From: Photobacterium ganghwense
GTDB taxonomy: Bacteria > Pseudomonadota > Gammaproteobacteria > Enterobacterales > Vibrionaceae
NCBI RefSeq assembly: GCF_003025595.1
Contig: NZ_PYMI01000004.1
Location: forward strand, 124,001-188,000
Reading direction: 5' to 3'
Length of the DNA stretch: 64,000 nt
The position numbers and the translations under genes were made by a program. Each line of letters begins with the position of its first letter. Within the stretch, counting starts at the first letter, position 1. A model generated the notes under the pieces. The model did no database searches, had not been told where the DNA came from, and saw only the letters and a program-made list of their open reading frames with translations. Of this stretch, positions 1-9,367 are shown in pieces.

Positions 1-351
1 GATAAAGCGGGAAAACCACAAGAAAAAGTTTACAATGTCGTGTGGTCTGGTGACCGTAAGTTAGATAAAGACGGTAACTTGCCATCGATTGGCAATACCG
101 TGGATGTGGCTAACGCGACGTGGACAAACACCATCGGCTCATCAGAACTAATAACCGTATGGCAAGATCCCGACTTTGACCCGAGCTTAAAAGCGTTCTA
201 TTACGCTCGTGTTATCGAAATACCCACCCCACGCTGGACAGCTTACGACAAAGCATATTTTGCTGATGCGAAGTTTTCAGACGAGGTACCGATGACAGTA
301 ACCGAGCGCGCGTATACCTCTCCAATTTGGTATACCCCGTCTAAACAATAA
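1..351 (+). CDS. DUF3604 domain protein, C-terminal fragment
   Basis: The frame is open from base 1 to a TAA at 349-351, so only about the last 116 residues of a larger protein are visible. The ending with AYTSPIWYTP and the stretch FYYARVIEIPTPRW are typical of the C-terminus of DUF3604 proteins, large predicted secreted or periplasmic proteins of the metal-dependent PHP-like fold. The function of the family is not established. The next gene starts 61 bp downstream in the same direction, so it may head the operon with the isomerase and the HupE-like proteins. The start and catalytic part lie outside the window. Confidence 0.8.
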   Translation, partial: DKAGKPQEKVYNVVWSGDRKLDKDGNLPSIGNTVDVANATWTNTIGSSELITVWQDPDFDPSLKAFYYARVIEIPTPRWTAYDKAYFADAKFSDEVPMTVTERAYTSPIWYTPSKQ

Positions 352-412
352 CCTTTACCCCTTCATTTCTTACCGTAATGAAGGGGTAATTTCATCTGAC
401 TTTTGGCGGTTT

Positions 413-1270
413 ATGGAAAAACTCATTCGGGAACCTCTGATTCATTTTTTACTGATAGGTGCCTTGTTGTTTGTCGCTTTCGATTATATAAACGACGAAC
501 CTGAACAAGGACAGCTGAAGATCATCAATGTCACCCGGGCCGACATTGAAAATATCATCAACAACTTTCACAACACTTGGCAGCGTCCCCCCAGTGAACA
601 AGAACTCACTCAGTTAATTGAAGAAAAAATAAGAGACGATATTACTTACCAAGAAGCCTTGTCTTTAGGGCTGCAAAACGAGGATCTCTATATTAAACGC
701 AGATTGCGCATGAAGTTAGAGTCGCTCTATATCGATCTTTCTGCCGGAAAAGCCCCCACTCAAAGCGAGTTAGAAAGCTACCTGAAGCGCCATGCGGATG
801 ACTTTGTGATTGACAGTCAACTCGCCTTCTCACAAATTTATTTTTCCCCTCAACATACTCAAGAAGAACTTGATACACAGATTCAGTCGCTAAAAAAGCA
901 GCTTAACCAGCACCATTCACAAGCGAATATCGAGCAGTTAGGCGACTCAACGTTACTGGCAAACCATTATCCATTGATGTCTGTCAGAACGATTCATAAC
1001 CAATTCGGAAAAGCTTTTGCAGACTCAATAGATACTTTGGAGCAGGGAAAATGGGCAGGCCCTATTCGCTCACAATATGGCTATCACCTAGTCAAAGTTG
1101 AGCATCGCATCCCGAGTTACATACCAGAGTTAAGAGAAGTAAAAGCCACCGTGGAGCGAGGTGTACTTTCAGAGCGTCGCCAGCAATTTCTGGATATCCA
1201 TTATCAGCGTTTGCGCCAGCAATACACAGTAAAGATTGATAACAGCGGCAGCCAAAAGGCGATGCCATGA
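413..1270 (+). CDS. Membrane-anchored parvulin-type peptidyl-prolyl isomerase
   Basis: This is a 285-residue protein with an N-terminal hydrophobic anchor (about residues 9-26, FLLIGALLFVAF) and a periplasmic region. The C-terminal third has the parvulin pattern: FSQIYFS near 138, and a segment ending GPIRSQYGYHLVKVEHR near 220-236. Parvulins catalyse cis-trans isomerisation of prolyl bonds and act as periplasmic folding helpers. The stop overlaps the ATG of the next gene by four bases (ATGA), so it is translationally coupled to the HupE-like genes. Placed beside DUF3604 and HupE/UreJ genes it probably assists a membrane or secreted partner; that role is inferred. Confidence 0.85.
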   Translation: MEKLIREPLIHFLLIGALLFVAFDYINDEPEQGQLKIINVTRADIENIINNFHNTWQRPPSEQELTQLIEEKIRDDITYQEALSLGLQNEDLYIKRRLRMKLESLYIDLSAGKAPTQSELESYLKRHADDFVIDSQLAFSQIYFSPQHTQEELDTQIQSLKKQLNQHHSQANIEQLGDSTLLANHYPLMSVRTIHNQFGKAFADSIDTLEQGKWAGPIRSQYGYHLVKVEHRIPSYIPELREVKATVERGVLSERRQQFLDIHYQRLRQQYTVKIDNSGSQKAMP

Positions 1271-2286
1271 AGAAGCCATATTGCCGTTCATCAACATGGC
1301 TTGGCCTAATATTGCTGCTAATCACCCTCAGCAACATCGCCAATGCCCATGAAAGCCAGCCCGGTGTTGTGGATATCACCCAGCTGGATGAACAGCGTTA
1401 TCAGGTCGTCTGGAAAGCCCCGATTTATTACGGCAAACCTCATCCTGCTCAACTGGAGTTGCCAGATGCATGGGAGGAAATAGCACCCGCCTCAACCTTC
1501 GCCAGCAAAGATGCACACATCACCACAAAAATTGTCGCCGTCGATAAAACACAATTTAACGGCGCGACCTTACGCTTTCCCAGACTAGAAAAAACCATCA
1601 CCGATGTTTTGGTACGAACTGTATTCACTGACGGCAGTGAGTTTACCTATATCGCCAGCCCCACTCGCCCATCGGTCACCTTGAGAGGCGAGCGAAGCTG
1701 GCATCAGGCTGGCGCGGAATATGTGGCGCTGGGATTGCACCACATATTGCTGGGAATAGATCATTTGTTGTTTGTCCTTGGCTTAATGCTGATCGTCAAA
1801 ACAAAACTAGCATTACTTAAAACCATCACTTCATTTACGCTGGCTCACTCCATCACGCTTGGGCTGGCAACACTAGGACTTGCGTCCGTACCACTGCCGC
1901 CGTTGAACGCCACGATTGCCCTGTCCATTCTGTTTTTAGGCCCGGAAATCATAAAAGCACGCCGAGGACAACCAAGCTGGACAATTCACTATCCATGGAT
2001 AGTGGCATTCGGATTTGGACTACTACACGGATTTGGTTTTGCCAGCGGATTGACCACCACTGGCATGCCGAAAGCAGAGCTTCCGCTGGCACTCCTGTCA
2101 TTCAATATTGGCGTCGAACTCGGTCAAATCGGTTTTGTCGGCTTGGCGCTTGCCATGCTCTGGGCATTTAACACGCTCAACGTTCGCTGGCCTGAATGGG
2201 TTTCGTGGATTCCCGGCTATCTCGTCGGAAGCCTGGGCGCTTACTGGACGATTCAAAGAACAGTCATACTGGCTGGAGGATTATAA
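1267..2286 (+). CDS. HupE/UreJ family membrane protein (long form)
   Basis: The protein has 339 residues. It starts with a signal peptide ending near NIANA-HES, then a roughly 130-residue extracytoplasmic domain, then about six or seven membrane helices. The helix LGLHHILLGIDHLLFVLGLML carries the His/Asp residues that mark the HupE/UreJ family, whose better-known members are tied to nickel or cobalt supply. Here no hydrogenase or urease gene is nearby, so the substrate is unknown. It overlaps the upstream isomerase by 4 bp and is followed after 2 bp by a second family member. Confidence 0.85.
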   Translation: MKKPYCRSSTWLGLILLLITLSNIANAHESQPGVVDITQLDEQRYQVVWKAPIYYGKPHPAQLELPDAWEEIAPASTFASKDAHITTKIVAVDKTQFNGATLRFPRLEKTITDVLVRTVFTDGSEFTYIASPTRPSVTLRGERSWHQAGAEYVALGLHHILLGIDHLLFVLGLMLIVKTKLALLKTITSFTLAHSITLGLATLGLASVPLPPLNATIALSILFLGPEIIKARRGQPSWTIHYPWIVAFGFGLLHGFGFASGLTTTGMPKAELPLALLSFNIGVELGQIGFVGLALAMLWAFNTLNVRWPEWVSWIPGYLVGSLGAYWTIQRTVILAGGL

Positions 2287-2288
2287 AC

Positions 2289-2891
2289 ATGAGGCAGGCG
2301 TATCACCGTCAGCTGCTGCTATCAGGCATCGCATTAAGTGTGTTGATATCACCGATTGCCCAAGCCCACGTTCAAGGAAACCCCGCAGCCGGATTCGTCA
2401 CTGGTTTGGGGCATCCTTGGTCTGGCCTTGATCATATCTTAGTCATGATTGCGGTGGGCATCTGGGGGGCTCAGTTAGGTCGACCAGCCGTTTGGCTTTT
2501 ACCCGTTGCGTTTCCTATGATGATGGCATTTGGCGGTTTTATCGGCTTACTCGAATTACCTTTTCCCAGCGTCGAAGTTGGTATCTCCCTTTCGGCTATC
2601 GTGCTGGGTTTTATGGTGCTGATGGAAGCCAAAGCAAACATGAAATTTATCGTTGCCTTAGTTGGATTTTTCGCCCTTTTTCATGGCTATGCACACGGCA
2701 CAGAATTACCTAAAGGACAAAATGGACTGCTGTATTCGATAGGTTTTGTGGTTGGCACTGGCACACTTCACTGTGTGGGTATCAGTTTAGGTCTGTTACA
2801 TCGCTTTAATTCTGGGAAACTGATTTTGCGAGGTGCTGGTTCCGTTGTCATGGTGATGGGAGGCGTCTTTTTGTGGCAGGCTCTGCTGTAA
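2289..2891 (+). CDS. HupE/UreJ family protein
   Basis: This 200-residue polytopic protein has an N-terminal signal-like segment ending near IAQAHVQ and then GLGHPWSGLDHILVMIAVGIW, the HupE/UreJ signature with H-x-WSGLDH. A second His-rich helix has FFALFHGYAHG. A start at 2289 is chosen over an upstream in-frame start because it gives the normal signal sequence and leaves only 2 bp to the preceding stop. Classical HupE/UreJ members of this length are predicted nickel permeases. The next gene overlaps its 3' end by 19 bp. Confidence 0.88.
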   Translation: MRQAYHRQLLLSGIALSVLISPIAQAHVQGNPAAGFVTGLGHPWSGLDHILVMIAVGIWGAQLGRPAVWLLPVAFPMMMAFGGFIGLLELPFPSVEVGISLSAIVLGFMVLMEAKANMKFIVALVGFFALFHGYAHGTELPKGQNGLLYSIGFVVGTGTLHCVGISLGLLHRFNSGKLILRGAGSVVMVMGGVFLWQALL

Positions 2892-3505
2892 CTCTCAAAC
2901 GCTTCACTCGCTTGAAAAGATGGAATGCCGGCGTCGCAATAATGCTTGCGCTTCTGCCTTGCTTTGCACACGCTCACCTTGTGAACACCGGTTTGGGCCC
3001 TGTTTATGATGGCATTACGCATTTATTCATCACGCCTGAAGACCTACTCACTGTCATCGCATTAGCACTCTACTGCGGGCTATCAGGAGCATCGGCCAGC
3101 CGTTTAGGTATGTTTGCATTCCCCATTGCTTGGTGTATTGGCGGTCTCATTGGCCTGACTACGACCATCGACTCATCCTCCCTGCCCATTGCCGCCATTT
3201 CTTTTGTACTGCTGGGCGTATTAGTCGCAGCGGATGTCGTCATACCCAAACGCCATTTGGTTATAGTCATTGCTTTTGTCGGGTTTGCACATGGTGTTTT
3301 TAACGGTCAGGCCCTTCAAGCAGGCCCGGCAGCAGCAGGACTAATTGGCACCATCGGCGCTTTATTTGTACTTATGACATTAGTCAGCGCGAGTGTGGTT
3401 GCCCTGAAATCTGCATGGACACGGATTGCAGTGCGCGTGTTAGGTAGCTGGGTATCAGCCAGCGGAATATTGCTCTTTGGTTGGTATCTGAAGACGGTTA
3501 TTTGA
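2873..3505 (+). CDS. HupE/UreJ-like membrane protein, third copy
   Basis: This is a 210-residue hydrophobic protein with the same plan as its neighbour: a signal-like helix ending FAHAHLVNTGLGPVYDGITH and later helices with GFAHGVFNGQ. The first His-rich helix is more divergent: TPEDLLTVIALALY replaces the usual WSGLDHIL. The start is GTG at 2873, overlapping the previous gene by 19 bp; an in-frame TTG at 2912 is the alternative and would begin just before the signal helix. It is probably co-transcribed with the two preceding HupE-like genes and may form a complex with them (inferred). Confidence 0.75.
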   Translation: MAGSAVTLKRFTRLKRWNAGVAIMLALLPCFAHAHLVNTGLGPVYDGITHLFITPEDLLTVIALALYCGLSGASASRLGMFAFPIAWCIGGLIGLTTTIDSSSLPIAAISFVLLGVLVAADVVIPKRHLVIVIAFVGFAHGVFNGQALQAGPAAAGLIGTIGALFVLMTLVSASVVALKSAWTRIAVRVLGSWVSASGILLFGWYLKTVI

Positions 3506-4058
3506 TGATCTTATGTGACGGTCAGAGGTGTTTGAAGCAGCCTCAAAATGAGGCTGAAAGCTAACAAGGATACTAGGGGCAGGTCACGATGGTTAGTCGA
3601 TGAAGAATGCTTTTGGAAGGTGTTTCGCCTGACCCAATTCAACCCGACGTTCTGCATCCTTTCTTTTTGGATGACGTTCAAAAAATAAAACATTGATTTG
3701 TTGTTCAACCAATAGATTACTTTGCTATGAAGTTTAGACGTTCTCTCTATTTATGCATGAGGTAATAGCTGAGTTATAACGATATTAACTTGAGCCTTCT
3801 GATTGAATAGCTTCTGGTGTTTTTTACAAAAACCTTAGATTACTTGATATAAGAGGAAGTATAAAAAATTGACTAATGAGAACCGCGACTAACCTAATAC
3901 GTTAACGCGATTGGGAAAAACGAGTCAGAGAAATTCACCCTGACTCATTATTGTATTAGGGTAATAACAGTAATTAAACGTAAAATGCCGCCTTGCTTAT
4001 TAAGGCTGACATTTCGGTGTAACGACTAGAGGGACAAAATACCATATTAACAACATCT
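3506..4058. other. Intergenic region without recognisable gene
   Basis: About 550 bp between a plus-strand and a minus-strand gene. It contains two inverted repeats: CAGCCTCA-AAA-TGAGGCTG at 3538-3556 and GAGTCAG/CTGACTC around 3924-3948. Neither has a strong T tract. Possible short ORFs here have no ribosome-binding site and no protein-like composition. The region is AT-rich. Confidence 0.5.
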
Positions 4059-4565
4059 CTATAGAAGGCGTTGACGAGGATGAGTTAATGTAGCCATTAC
4101 GGATTCACCATCCAGAGAATTTTCCAGAACCAGATAGTACCAGTCGAAATTCTTCCCGGTCTTTTTCACATTGGTAAATAAACCAAAATGTTGAAAACCA
4201 AATTTAATAAGGTTTTGTGTCGATGCTACGTTACCTTCTTTAATCACCGCATAAAGTAACGCCAAACCATGTTTCAGCGCATATTCGATGCGTAAATGGG
4301 TAAGTTGTTTCGCAATACCTTGCCTTAAATAAGTGGGAAGAACGTAAAGGTGACCAATTTCACCAATATCTGCCTGCTTAAGTGCTTTTATAGTAGCAAC
4401 CCCCACCACTTTTTCGCCATCAATGGCAACCACCACACAAAAATCGTTGGCCAAATTTATAGGAGTCACTAAATGCTTCGCATTAGGCTGTGTAGCGAGA
4501 ATTGCGGTGGCATCTTGTAACTGATCCTTAGTTGGATGAATCTGATAACGAATCACATCCGACAT
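4059..4565 (-). CDS. GNAT family N-acetyltransferase
   Basis: The 168-residue protein has the core of a Gcn5-related acetyltransferase: beta strands with FCVVVAIDGEKVVGVATI, then the acetyl-CoA pyrophosphate loop IGHLYVLPTYLRQGIAKQLT (Q/R-x-x-G-I-A pattern near residue 83) and a C-terminal part with ENVASTQNLIKFGFQ-like geometry (GNVASTQNLIKFGF). Such enzymes transfer acetyl groups to small-molecule or protein amines; the substrate cannot be told. It stands alone, with 280 bp upstream and no evident operon. Confidence 0.82.
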   Translation of the reverse strand: MSDVIRYQIHPTKDQLQDATAILATQPNAKHLVTPINLANDFCVVVAIDGEKVVGVATIKALKQADIGEIGHLYVLPTYLRQGIAKQLTHLRIEYALKHGLALLYAVIKEGNVASTQNLIKFGFQHFGLFTNVKKTGKNFDWYYLVLENSLDGESVMATLTHPRQRLL

Positions 4566-4849
4566 GAAAAAGACTCCAAAGGGTTTTTATAGACAATAAT
4601 GACATCAGAAAAGTGTTTGGCAACGTTAATATGCACTCGCGCTCAACGTAGCCGAAGTTGGTTTCGCATGCTGCATATTTGAAAGGATTAGATTTGAATG
4701 TGTCCGACTTTAGTGTGTCCTGCTTGAATGAGCCTAGATTGAATGAGATAAGGATATGTTAGTGATGGCAGGCATACAGGAGGACCGTTCGAATATACCC
4801 TGCCATCTTGTCGACACTGTCTCGAACAGTGCCAATACAGGTTTTACCC

Positions 4850-5131
4850 TTATGTACGGTAAAGCACCTTAATAATATGGTATCCGAATTTTGTTTTTAC
4901 CGGACCAATTGGCTCCAGCACCTTGCCGCTGAATACCGCTTTATCAAACGCCGGCACCATCGCTCCGCGGCGAAATTCACCGAGGTCACCGCCACGCTTA
5001 CCTGACGGACACGTTGAATATTTTTTTGCAAGCGTCTGAAACTTAGCGCCTTTTTTGAGTTGCATCAAAATATCGTCGGCCTGTTCTTTGTGTTTGACCA
5101 GAATATGCAGAGCTGCTGCAGTGGATGCCAT
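4850..5131 (-). CDS. ppiC: Small parvulin, peptidyl-prolyl cis-trans isomerase C
   Basis: A 93-residue stand-alone parvulin domain without signal peptide, so cytoplasmic, matching the length of E. coli PpiC. Diagnostic pieces are [15 protein letters not shown] at the N-terminus, the [25 protein letters not shown] core and the C-terminal [16 protein letters not shown]. It accelerates prolyl isomerisation in folding proteins. It is monocistronic, divergent from nothing close by, and distinct from the membrane-anchored parvulin at 413-1270. Confidence 0.93.
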   Translation of the reverse strand: MASTAAALHILVKHKEQADDILMQLKKGAKFQTLAKKYSTCPSGKRGGDLGEFRRGAMVPAFDKAVFSGKVLEPIGPVKTKFGYHIIKVLYRT

Positions 5132-5339
5132 AATGAAAACCTATTGTCACAGTAAAAAACGCCCGAAGTGTGCGATAAATCACTCAAAGTAGCAAGAGTC
5201 AGAACGGGTTACGCGTAAAATTCCGTTCAAAAATCAGATTCAACAGCTTATACGACAGCATCCTAACAACAGTATCCGACAACGACATCCACTGGCATTT
5301 GCAGGCTTCCCTGCCTAACGCCCTACCTCGTTTCACCGG

Positions 5340-5756
5340 TTATCCCCAGCCTAACTGTCTGAGGCTGATAGTATCGTTCCAGATTTTGGTCATGTGCCGA
5401 ATTCGATTGTCCTCAAACTGCATCACATACACGTAATCTGCCGCGATGGTTTTTCCGGTAGGAACATCCGGGCCACCCGGACCGGTGTTGGTGCCATGAA
5501 ACACGGCGTAAGCTGCTACAGCGTCTCGCGATTCGTCTTCGGCAAAGAACCGTAATTCATAGTGCCCATCAGGTATAGGCGTTAATATTCCTTTGGTCCA
5601 TTCGGTGTATTGTTGCAGCGTATCTATCTCAGTCAAAGCATCGGCCTGGGCTGAGAAGGTGGCATCGGGATGGCAATAAGCACTGCATATCTCCCACCCC
5701 TGACCAGTTTCACAGGCTTCAAAAAATAGTTTTGCTTGCTCAAGTAAAATACTCAT
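5340..5756 (-). CDS. SnoaL-like / NTF2-fold protein
   Basis: A 138-residue protein with the cone-shaped NTF2/SnoaL plan: an N-terminal helix (LLEQAKLFFEACETGQGWE), YCHPDATF, a central helix and C-terminal strands ending DYVYVMQFEDNRIRHMTKIWND. The HMTKIWND ending is typical of SnoaL-like ester cyclase or ketosteroid-isomerase-like proteins. The reaction cannot be assigned from sequence. No signal peptide is seen. Confidence 0.78.
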   Translation of the reverse strand: MSILLEQAKLFFEACETGQGWEICSAYCHPDATFSAQADALTEIDTLQQYTEWTKGILTPIPDGHYELRFFAEDESRDAVAAYAVFHGTNTGPGGPDVPTGKTIAADYVYVMQFEDNRIRHMTKIWNDTISLRQLGWG

Positions 5757-6121
5757 AGATGGTTACCTCGCAATAACGGGCCCCATTTACGTAACCATTC
5801 AATCGTGGATTTAAAATCGGTGACTTAAACGCGCATACCACCGTTGAAAAAGCAGTGCCAGATGCCAAATTGGCAGCGTCGACAGGCCGCCCTTCAAGTG
5901 TGGACTATTTAAAATAAAGCGAATAGTTAAAAGCGAATAATTGACTAAAAGCCGCAAAAACAACAGCAAAGAAGAAACACCCTAAAGCCCTTCCGTTCAG
6001 GGCGATTCTTAATCAGCCAATGGTTAACCAGTTAATGTTAAGCCGCAAGTGCCAAAAACCGGGCAGAGATAATATTGGTTCAGAGAGTCGGCTATCCGGC
6101 TGTCAGTGCCCCGACCCACGC
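5757..6121. other. Intergenic region
   Basis: 365 bp between two minus-strand genes. A GCCCT/AGGGC inverted repeat near 5978-6003 lies downstream of the sensor kinase and could be a weak terminator for it on the minus strand. Nothing else was recognised. Confidence 0.4.
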
Positions 6122-8785
6122 TTAAACCAGAGAACTCAAACCTTTTAGCTTTTCCAGCAAAACCTCTTTTTTGAACGGCTTCGCAACATAGTCATCCATG
6201 CCGGCATCAAAGCATTTGGTAATGTCTTCGTCCAGCACACTGGCTGTCAGCGCAATGATTGGGGTACGGGTAATAATGTCGGACTGATCGTTTTCCCAGC
6301 GGCGGATCTCTCGGGTCGCTGAAAAGCCATCCATTATCGGCATCATGCAATCCATCAACACCGCATAGTAAGGTGATCCCAGCTTAAACGCTTCGACAGC
6401 TTCTTGCCCGTTACTGGCAATGTCGTATTGGTATCCTGCTTTTTTCAGCAAAACAGATGCCACTCGCTGATTGACGATGTTATCTTCCACGATCAGGACT
6501 TTTTCGGTTTCCTCGGTATGTACGGTGTCACTTCCCAGCGTACTGGCTTCTGTTTTACCCGAGCTAATCGCTGACTTCAGTGTTCTGACGAAACGTCGCC
6601 CAAGCAATGGCAAGGTAATGACCCCATCAACGCTGTTGCCAAAATCGTACTTATCATCCAGATGACGGCAACTCAGCACCACCGTCAATCCCGGTAACAA
6701 CTGACGAATCTCAGACAGGTGAAGTTTTGATTCTGTCAGCGAGTTCTGGCAGTAAATGACTAAGTCATAGCTGTCCGTTTCAACGCGCTGCGCTTTGCCG
6801 AGAAAATGCTCCACAGTCAGGGCTTCAGCATGCACGCCATTTTTGCGGCATTCATGGTGAATCCATTCCCGGTGATCAGAGCTATCACCGACGATCAGCA
6901 CATGGTTACCTCGCAGAGGCTCAACATCCGAAGGGAATTGCTGATAAACAGGTGCTTCGATACTGAACGTGAAACGGCTGCCGATTCCCTTCTCTGACTG
7001 CAACTGAATTTCGCCATCCATTAACTCCACCAGCTGGCGGCAGATTGCCAGTCCCAGCCCGGTGCCACCAAACTGGCGGGTGATTGACCCGTCTTCCTGA
7101 GTAAAAGGAGCGAAAATCTGCTGTTGCTTATCTTTTTCGATACCTATCCCTGTATCCGTGACCGAGAACGACAGCCTGACATGTTTCTCATTCACACGCT
7201 CATTCGTTATTTCAAGGGTAATGGAACCACTGTGAGTAAACTTCACCGCATTAGAGAGTAAATTGATCAGTACCTGACGCAGCCGGTATTCATCCAGCAT
7301 GACCAGAGCCGGTAAAGCCGGGTCAAGTTTAATTTGCAGATCAAGTCCGTGTGTCGCGGCGCGCGCAAGAATGATCGTGATAGTGTCATAGGCGACCTCC
7401 TGAACGTCACACTCCGTTGGTGCCAGCACGAGATTCCCTGACTCAATCTTCGAGAGATCCAGAATGTCATTTATCAGCAGCAACAAGGTCTGTGAGGAGG
7501 TTTCAATGGTTTGCAGATACTCCACCTGTGATGGAGTCAGTTCCGTATCAGCCAGAATCCCCGACATGCCAATGATACCATTTAGCGGCGTACGGATTTC
7601 ATGAGACATATTCGCGAGGAAGGAGCTTTTCGCCTTGTTGGCTTTTTCCGCCTCTTCTTTAGCTCGGATAAGGTTGATCCGGTTCTGGATTCTCTCATCA
7701 ATCAGGCGGTTCAGTTTATGGCTGAACTGCGTCAGCTCATCATTGCCATCAGCCTCGACTTTGGCTTCGTGACCACCGGTTTTTTCCAGACTGGCCATTG
7801 ATTTCAGTATCCGGTTTAAATACGAACCAAAACGATGGAACAGATTCATGCCCAGAATCAGGGTCACGACCAATGAAAACACAATACCGGCAATATAAAA
7901 CCAGATCAGGGTGCGGGCTGACTGAATGGAGTCATCAATATTTCGGTGCAACTCACTGCTGAGTGTGTGAACAACATACTGAATCAGGGCATAACGCTCG
8001 TTCAGCGTTTTCACCATTTCTGTCATTCCGACGGTGACCTGATTGTCATCAAAAATCTGGTTACGATAACTGTGGCTGGTCGCAAACACCGGATTGGCAA
8101 AGGTATTGCTGAGCAATTCAATTTGCGCTGGCGTGGCATTGATCGTCAGGTAGCGCTCGATGATCAACTGCTGTCGTTCAATCAGGGTATCAAGTTGTTC
8201 TTTATAAACGGGAGCGTTTTGCGGTATTTGATGAATCAGCTGGATATACCAGTTTTCCTGCTGTGCCCAAAGTTGAAGCCATTGTAACTGAAAGAGAATA
8301 TCGACCTTTTGTTCAATCGCCGCTTCACCGATGGCCAGTTTGTGCTTTTCCAGCAGCACCAGGTTTTGCGTCACCAGATCAATACCCCAGTCTGACCAGT
8401 CATTCACTTCTTCTGGTGAAACTCGCTCATACTCTTCCAACAGCTCTTTCATTTCTAACGTTTGAGTCTGTACCTGCGGTAAGGTAGTAAGTGAGAATGC
8501 ACTGGCCAGTTGCGACTCGAAACGAGAAAGCGATTCATAGGCAGGGATGGATAAATGCGGATTGCCGATATTGGCCAGTTTGTCTGTTTTCAGGGTATGT
8601 ACAGCCTGTGAAAAATCGGAATTAGCATCAAGCAGTTCGATTCGGGACTGCAACATTCCCAGTGATTTCACCTTATCCAACAATTTTGTGACTTCTTCTC
8701 CGGTAAATACCCCCGCGAATGCCATCGGCAGGATAACCAGCGTTAATATACGCAGTTTGATTGAAAGCCTGTTAAGAAGGCCCAT
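6122..8785 (-). CDS. Hybrid sensor histidine kinase with C-terminal receiver
   Basis: The 887-residue protein has a first membrane helix at about 8-28, a roughly 270-residue helical periplasmic sensor, and a second helix at about 293-315 ([18 protein letters not shown]). A HAMP-like linker, a HisKA domain with phosphoacceptor His395 ([10 protein letters not shown]), an HATPase domain with DTGIGI and GTGLGLAI, a degenerate receiver-like segment and a C-terminal receiver with Asp812 (VLMDCMMP) follow. The start at 8785 is chosen because AAGGAG lies 5 bp upstream. It is divergent from a PstS-like protein and a porin-like protein, which suggests one system sensing a periplasmic ligand; the ligand is unknown. 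No separate response regulator is adjacent. Confidence 0.92.
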   Translation of the reverse strand: MGLLNRLSIKLRILTLVILPMAFAGVFTGEEVTKLLDKVKSLGMLQSRIELLDANSDFSQAVHTLKTDKLANIGNPHLSIPAYESLSRFESQLASAFSLTTLPQVQTQTLEMKELLEEYERVSPEEVNDWSDWGIDLVTQNLVLLEKHKLAIGEAAIEQKVDILFQLQWLQLWAQQENWYIQLIHQIPQNAPVYKEQLDTLIERQQLIIERYLTINATPAQIELLSNTFANPVFATSHSYRNQIFDDNQVTVGMTEMVKTLNERYALIQYVVHTLSSELHRNIDDSIQSARTLIWFYIAGIVFSLVVTLILGMNLFHRFGSYLNRILKSMASLEKTGGHEAKVEADGNDELTQFSHKLNRLIDERIQNRINLIRAKEEAEKANKAKSSFLANMSHEIRTPLNGIIGMSGILADTELTPSQVEYLQTIETSSQTLLLLINDILDLSKIESGNLVLAPTECDVQEVAYDTITIILARAATHGLDLQIKLDPALPALVMLDEYRLRQVLINLLSNAVKFTHSGSITLEITNERVNEKHVRLSFSVTDTGIGIEKDKQQQIFAPFTQEDGSITRQFGGTGLGLAICRQLVELMDGEIQLQSEKGIGSRFTFSIEAPVYQQFPSDVEPLRGNHVLIVGDSSDHREWIHHECRKNGVHAEALTVEHFLGKAQRVETDSYDLVIYCQNSLTESKLHLSEIRQLLPGLTVVLSCRHLDDKYDFGNSVDGVITLPLLGRRFVRTLKSAISSGKTEASTLGSDTVHTEETEKVLIVEDNIVNQRVASVLLKKAGYQYDIASNGQEAVEAFKLGSPYYAVLMDCMMPIMDGFSATREIRRWENDQSDIITRTPIIALTASVLDEDITKCFDAGMDDYVAKPFKKEVLLEKLKGLSSLV

Positions 8786-8886
8786 ATTTGCTCCTTGCTT
8801 TGCATTCCTGAAATGTCTATTTGTAGTCACATCAATGTCTACTAGTATTTATAGCAGGATATAAGCAGTACGATGGAACTTTATCG

Positions 8887-9363
8887 ATGTTCAAAGGATT
8901 GAGTTTTACACATTTTTTCCTCGCTACGCTGATCGTATTTTCACTACTCACCACCAGCAAAATGACGCTCGCAAGGGAAGGAAACGACGTTGAATTTGCT
9001 GTCTTTACGCTCAATAGCGATCTTCCCCCGCTAAGTAAGAGTAAAGCCCGCATGCTTTACAAAGGGAAAACCAAGAAACTGAACGGCAGCATTAATATCG
9101 TCCTGGTTGATTTACCTGAAAACTCCATTCACCGCGAAGAGTTTTACAACATGTTACTTGGCAAGTCGGTATCTCAAATGAATGGCTACTGGGCCAGTCT
9201 GTCATTTTCCGGCAAAGGGACACCGCCGGAAGAACTGTCTAGTGACGACATTAAAGACATTCTGGAGTGGCTGAACAACAATCCGAACGGCATCGCGTAT
9301 GCGCCCATTCGCGATGTGCCCGAAAATGCCAATATTCTGATCACGGTGTTACAAGGAGAGTAA
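8887..9363 (+). CDS. PstS-like periplasmic phosphate-binding-domain protein
   Basis: A 158-residue secreted protein with a signal peptide (about 1-29, ending near MTLA-REG). The mature part resembles the short PstS-like proteins: LPPLSKSKARMLYKGKTKKLNGS, then REEFYNMLLGKSVSQMNGYWASLSFSGKGTPP and a final GIAYAPIRDVPENANILITV. Full ABC binding proteins are about twice this size, so it probably binds a ligand for sensing rather than transport. It starts about 100 bp from the divergent hybrid kinase and is followed after 4 bp by a beta-barrel gene. Confidence 0.75.
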   Translation: MFKGLSFTHFFLATLIVFSLLTTSKMTLAREGNDVEFAVFTLNSDLPPLSKSKARMLYKGKTKKLNGSINIVLVDLPENSIHREEFYNMLLGKSVSQMNGYWASLSFSGKGTPPEELSSDDIKDILEWLNNNPNGIAYAPIRDVPENANILITVLQGE

Positions 9364-9367
9364 CGGA

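Noticed and set aside
3511-3708. 65-codon minus-strand ORF in the first intergenic region
   Set aside because: No ribosome-binding site, odd composition and no neighbour relation.
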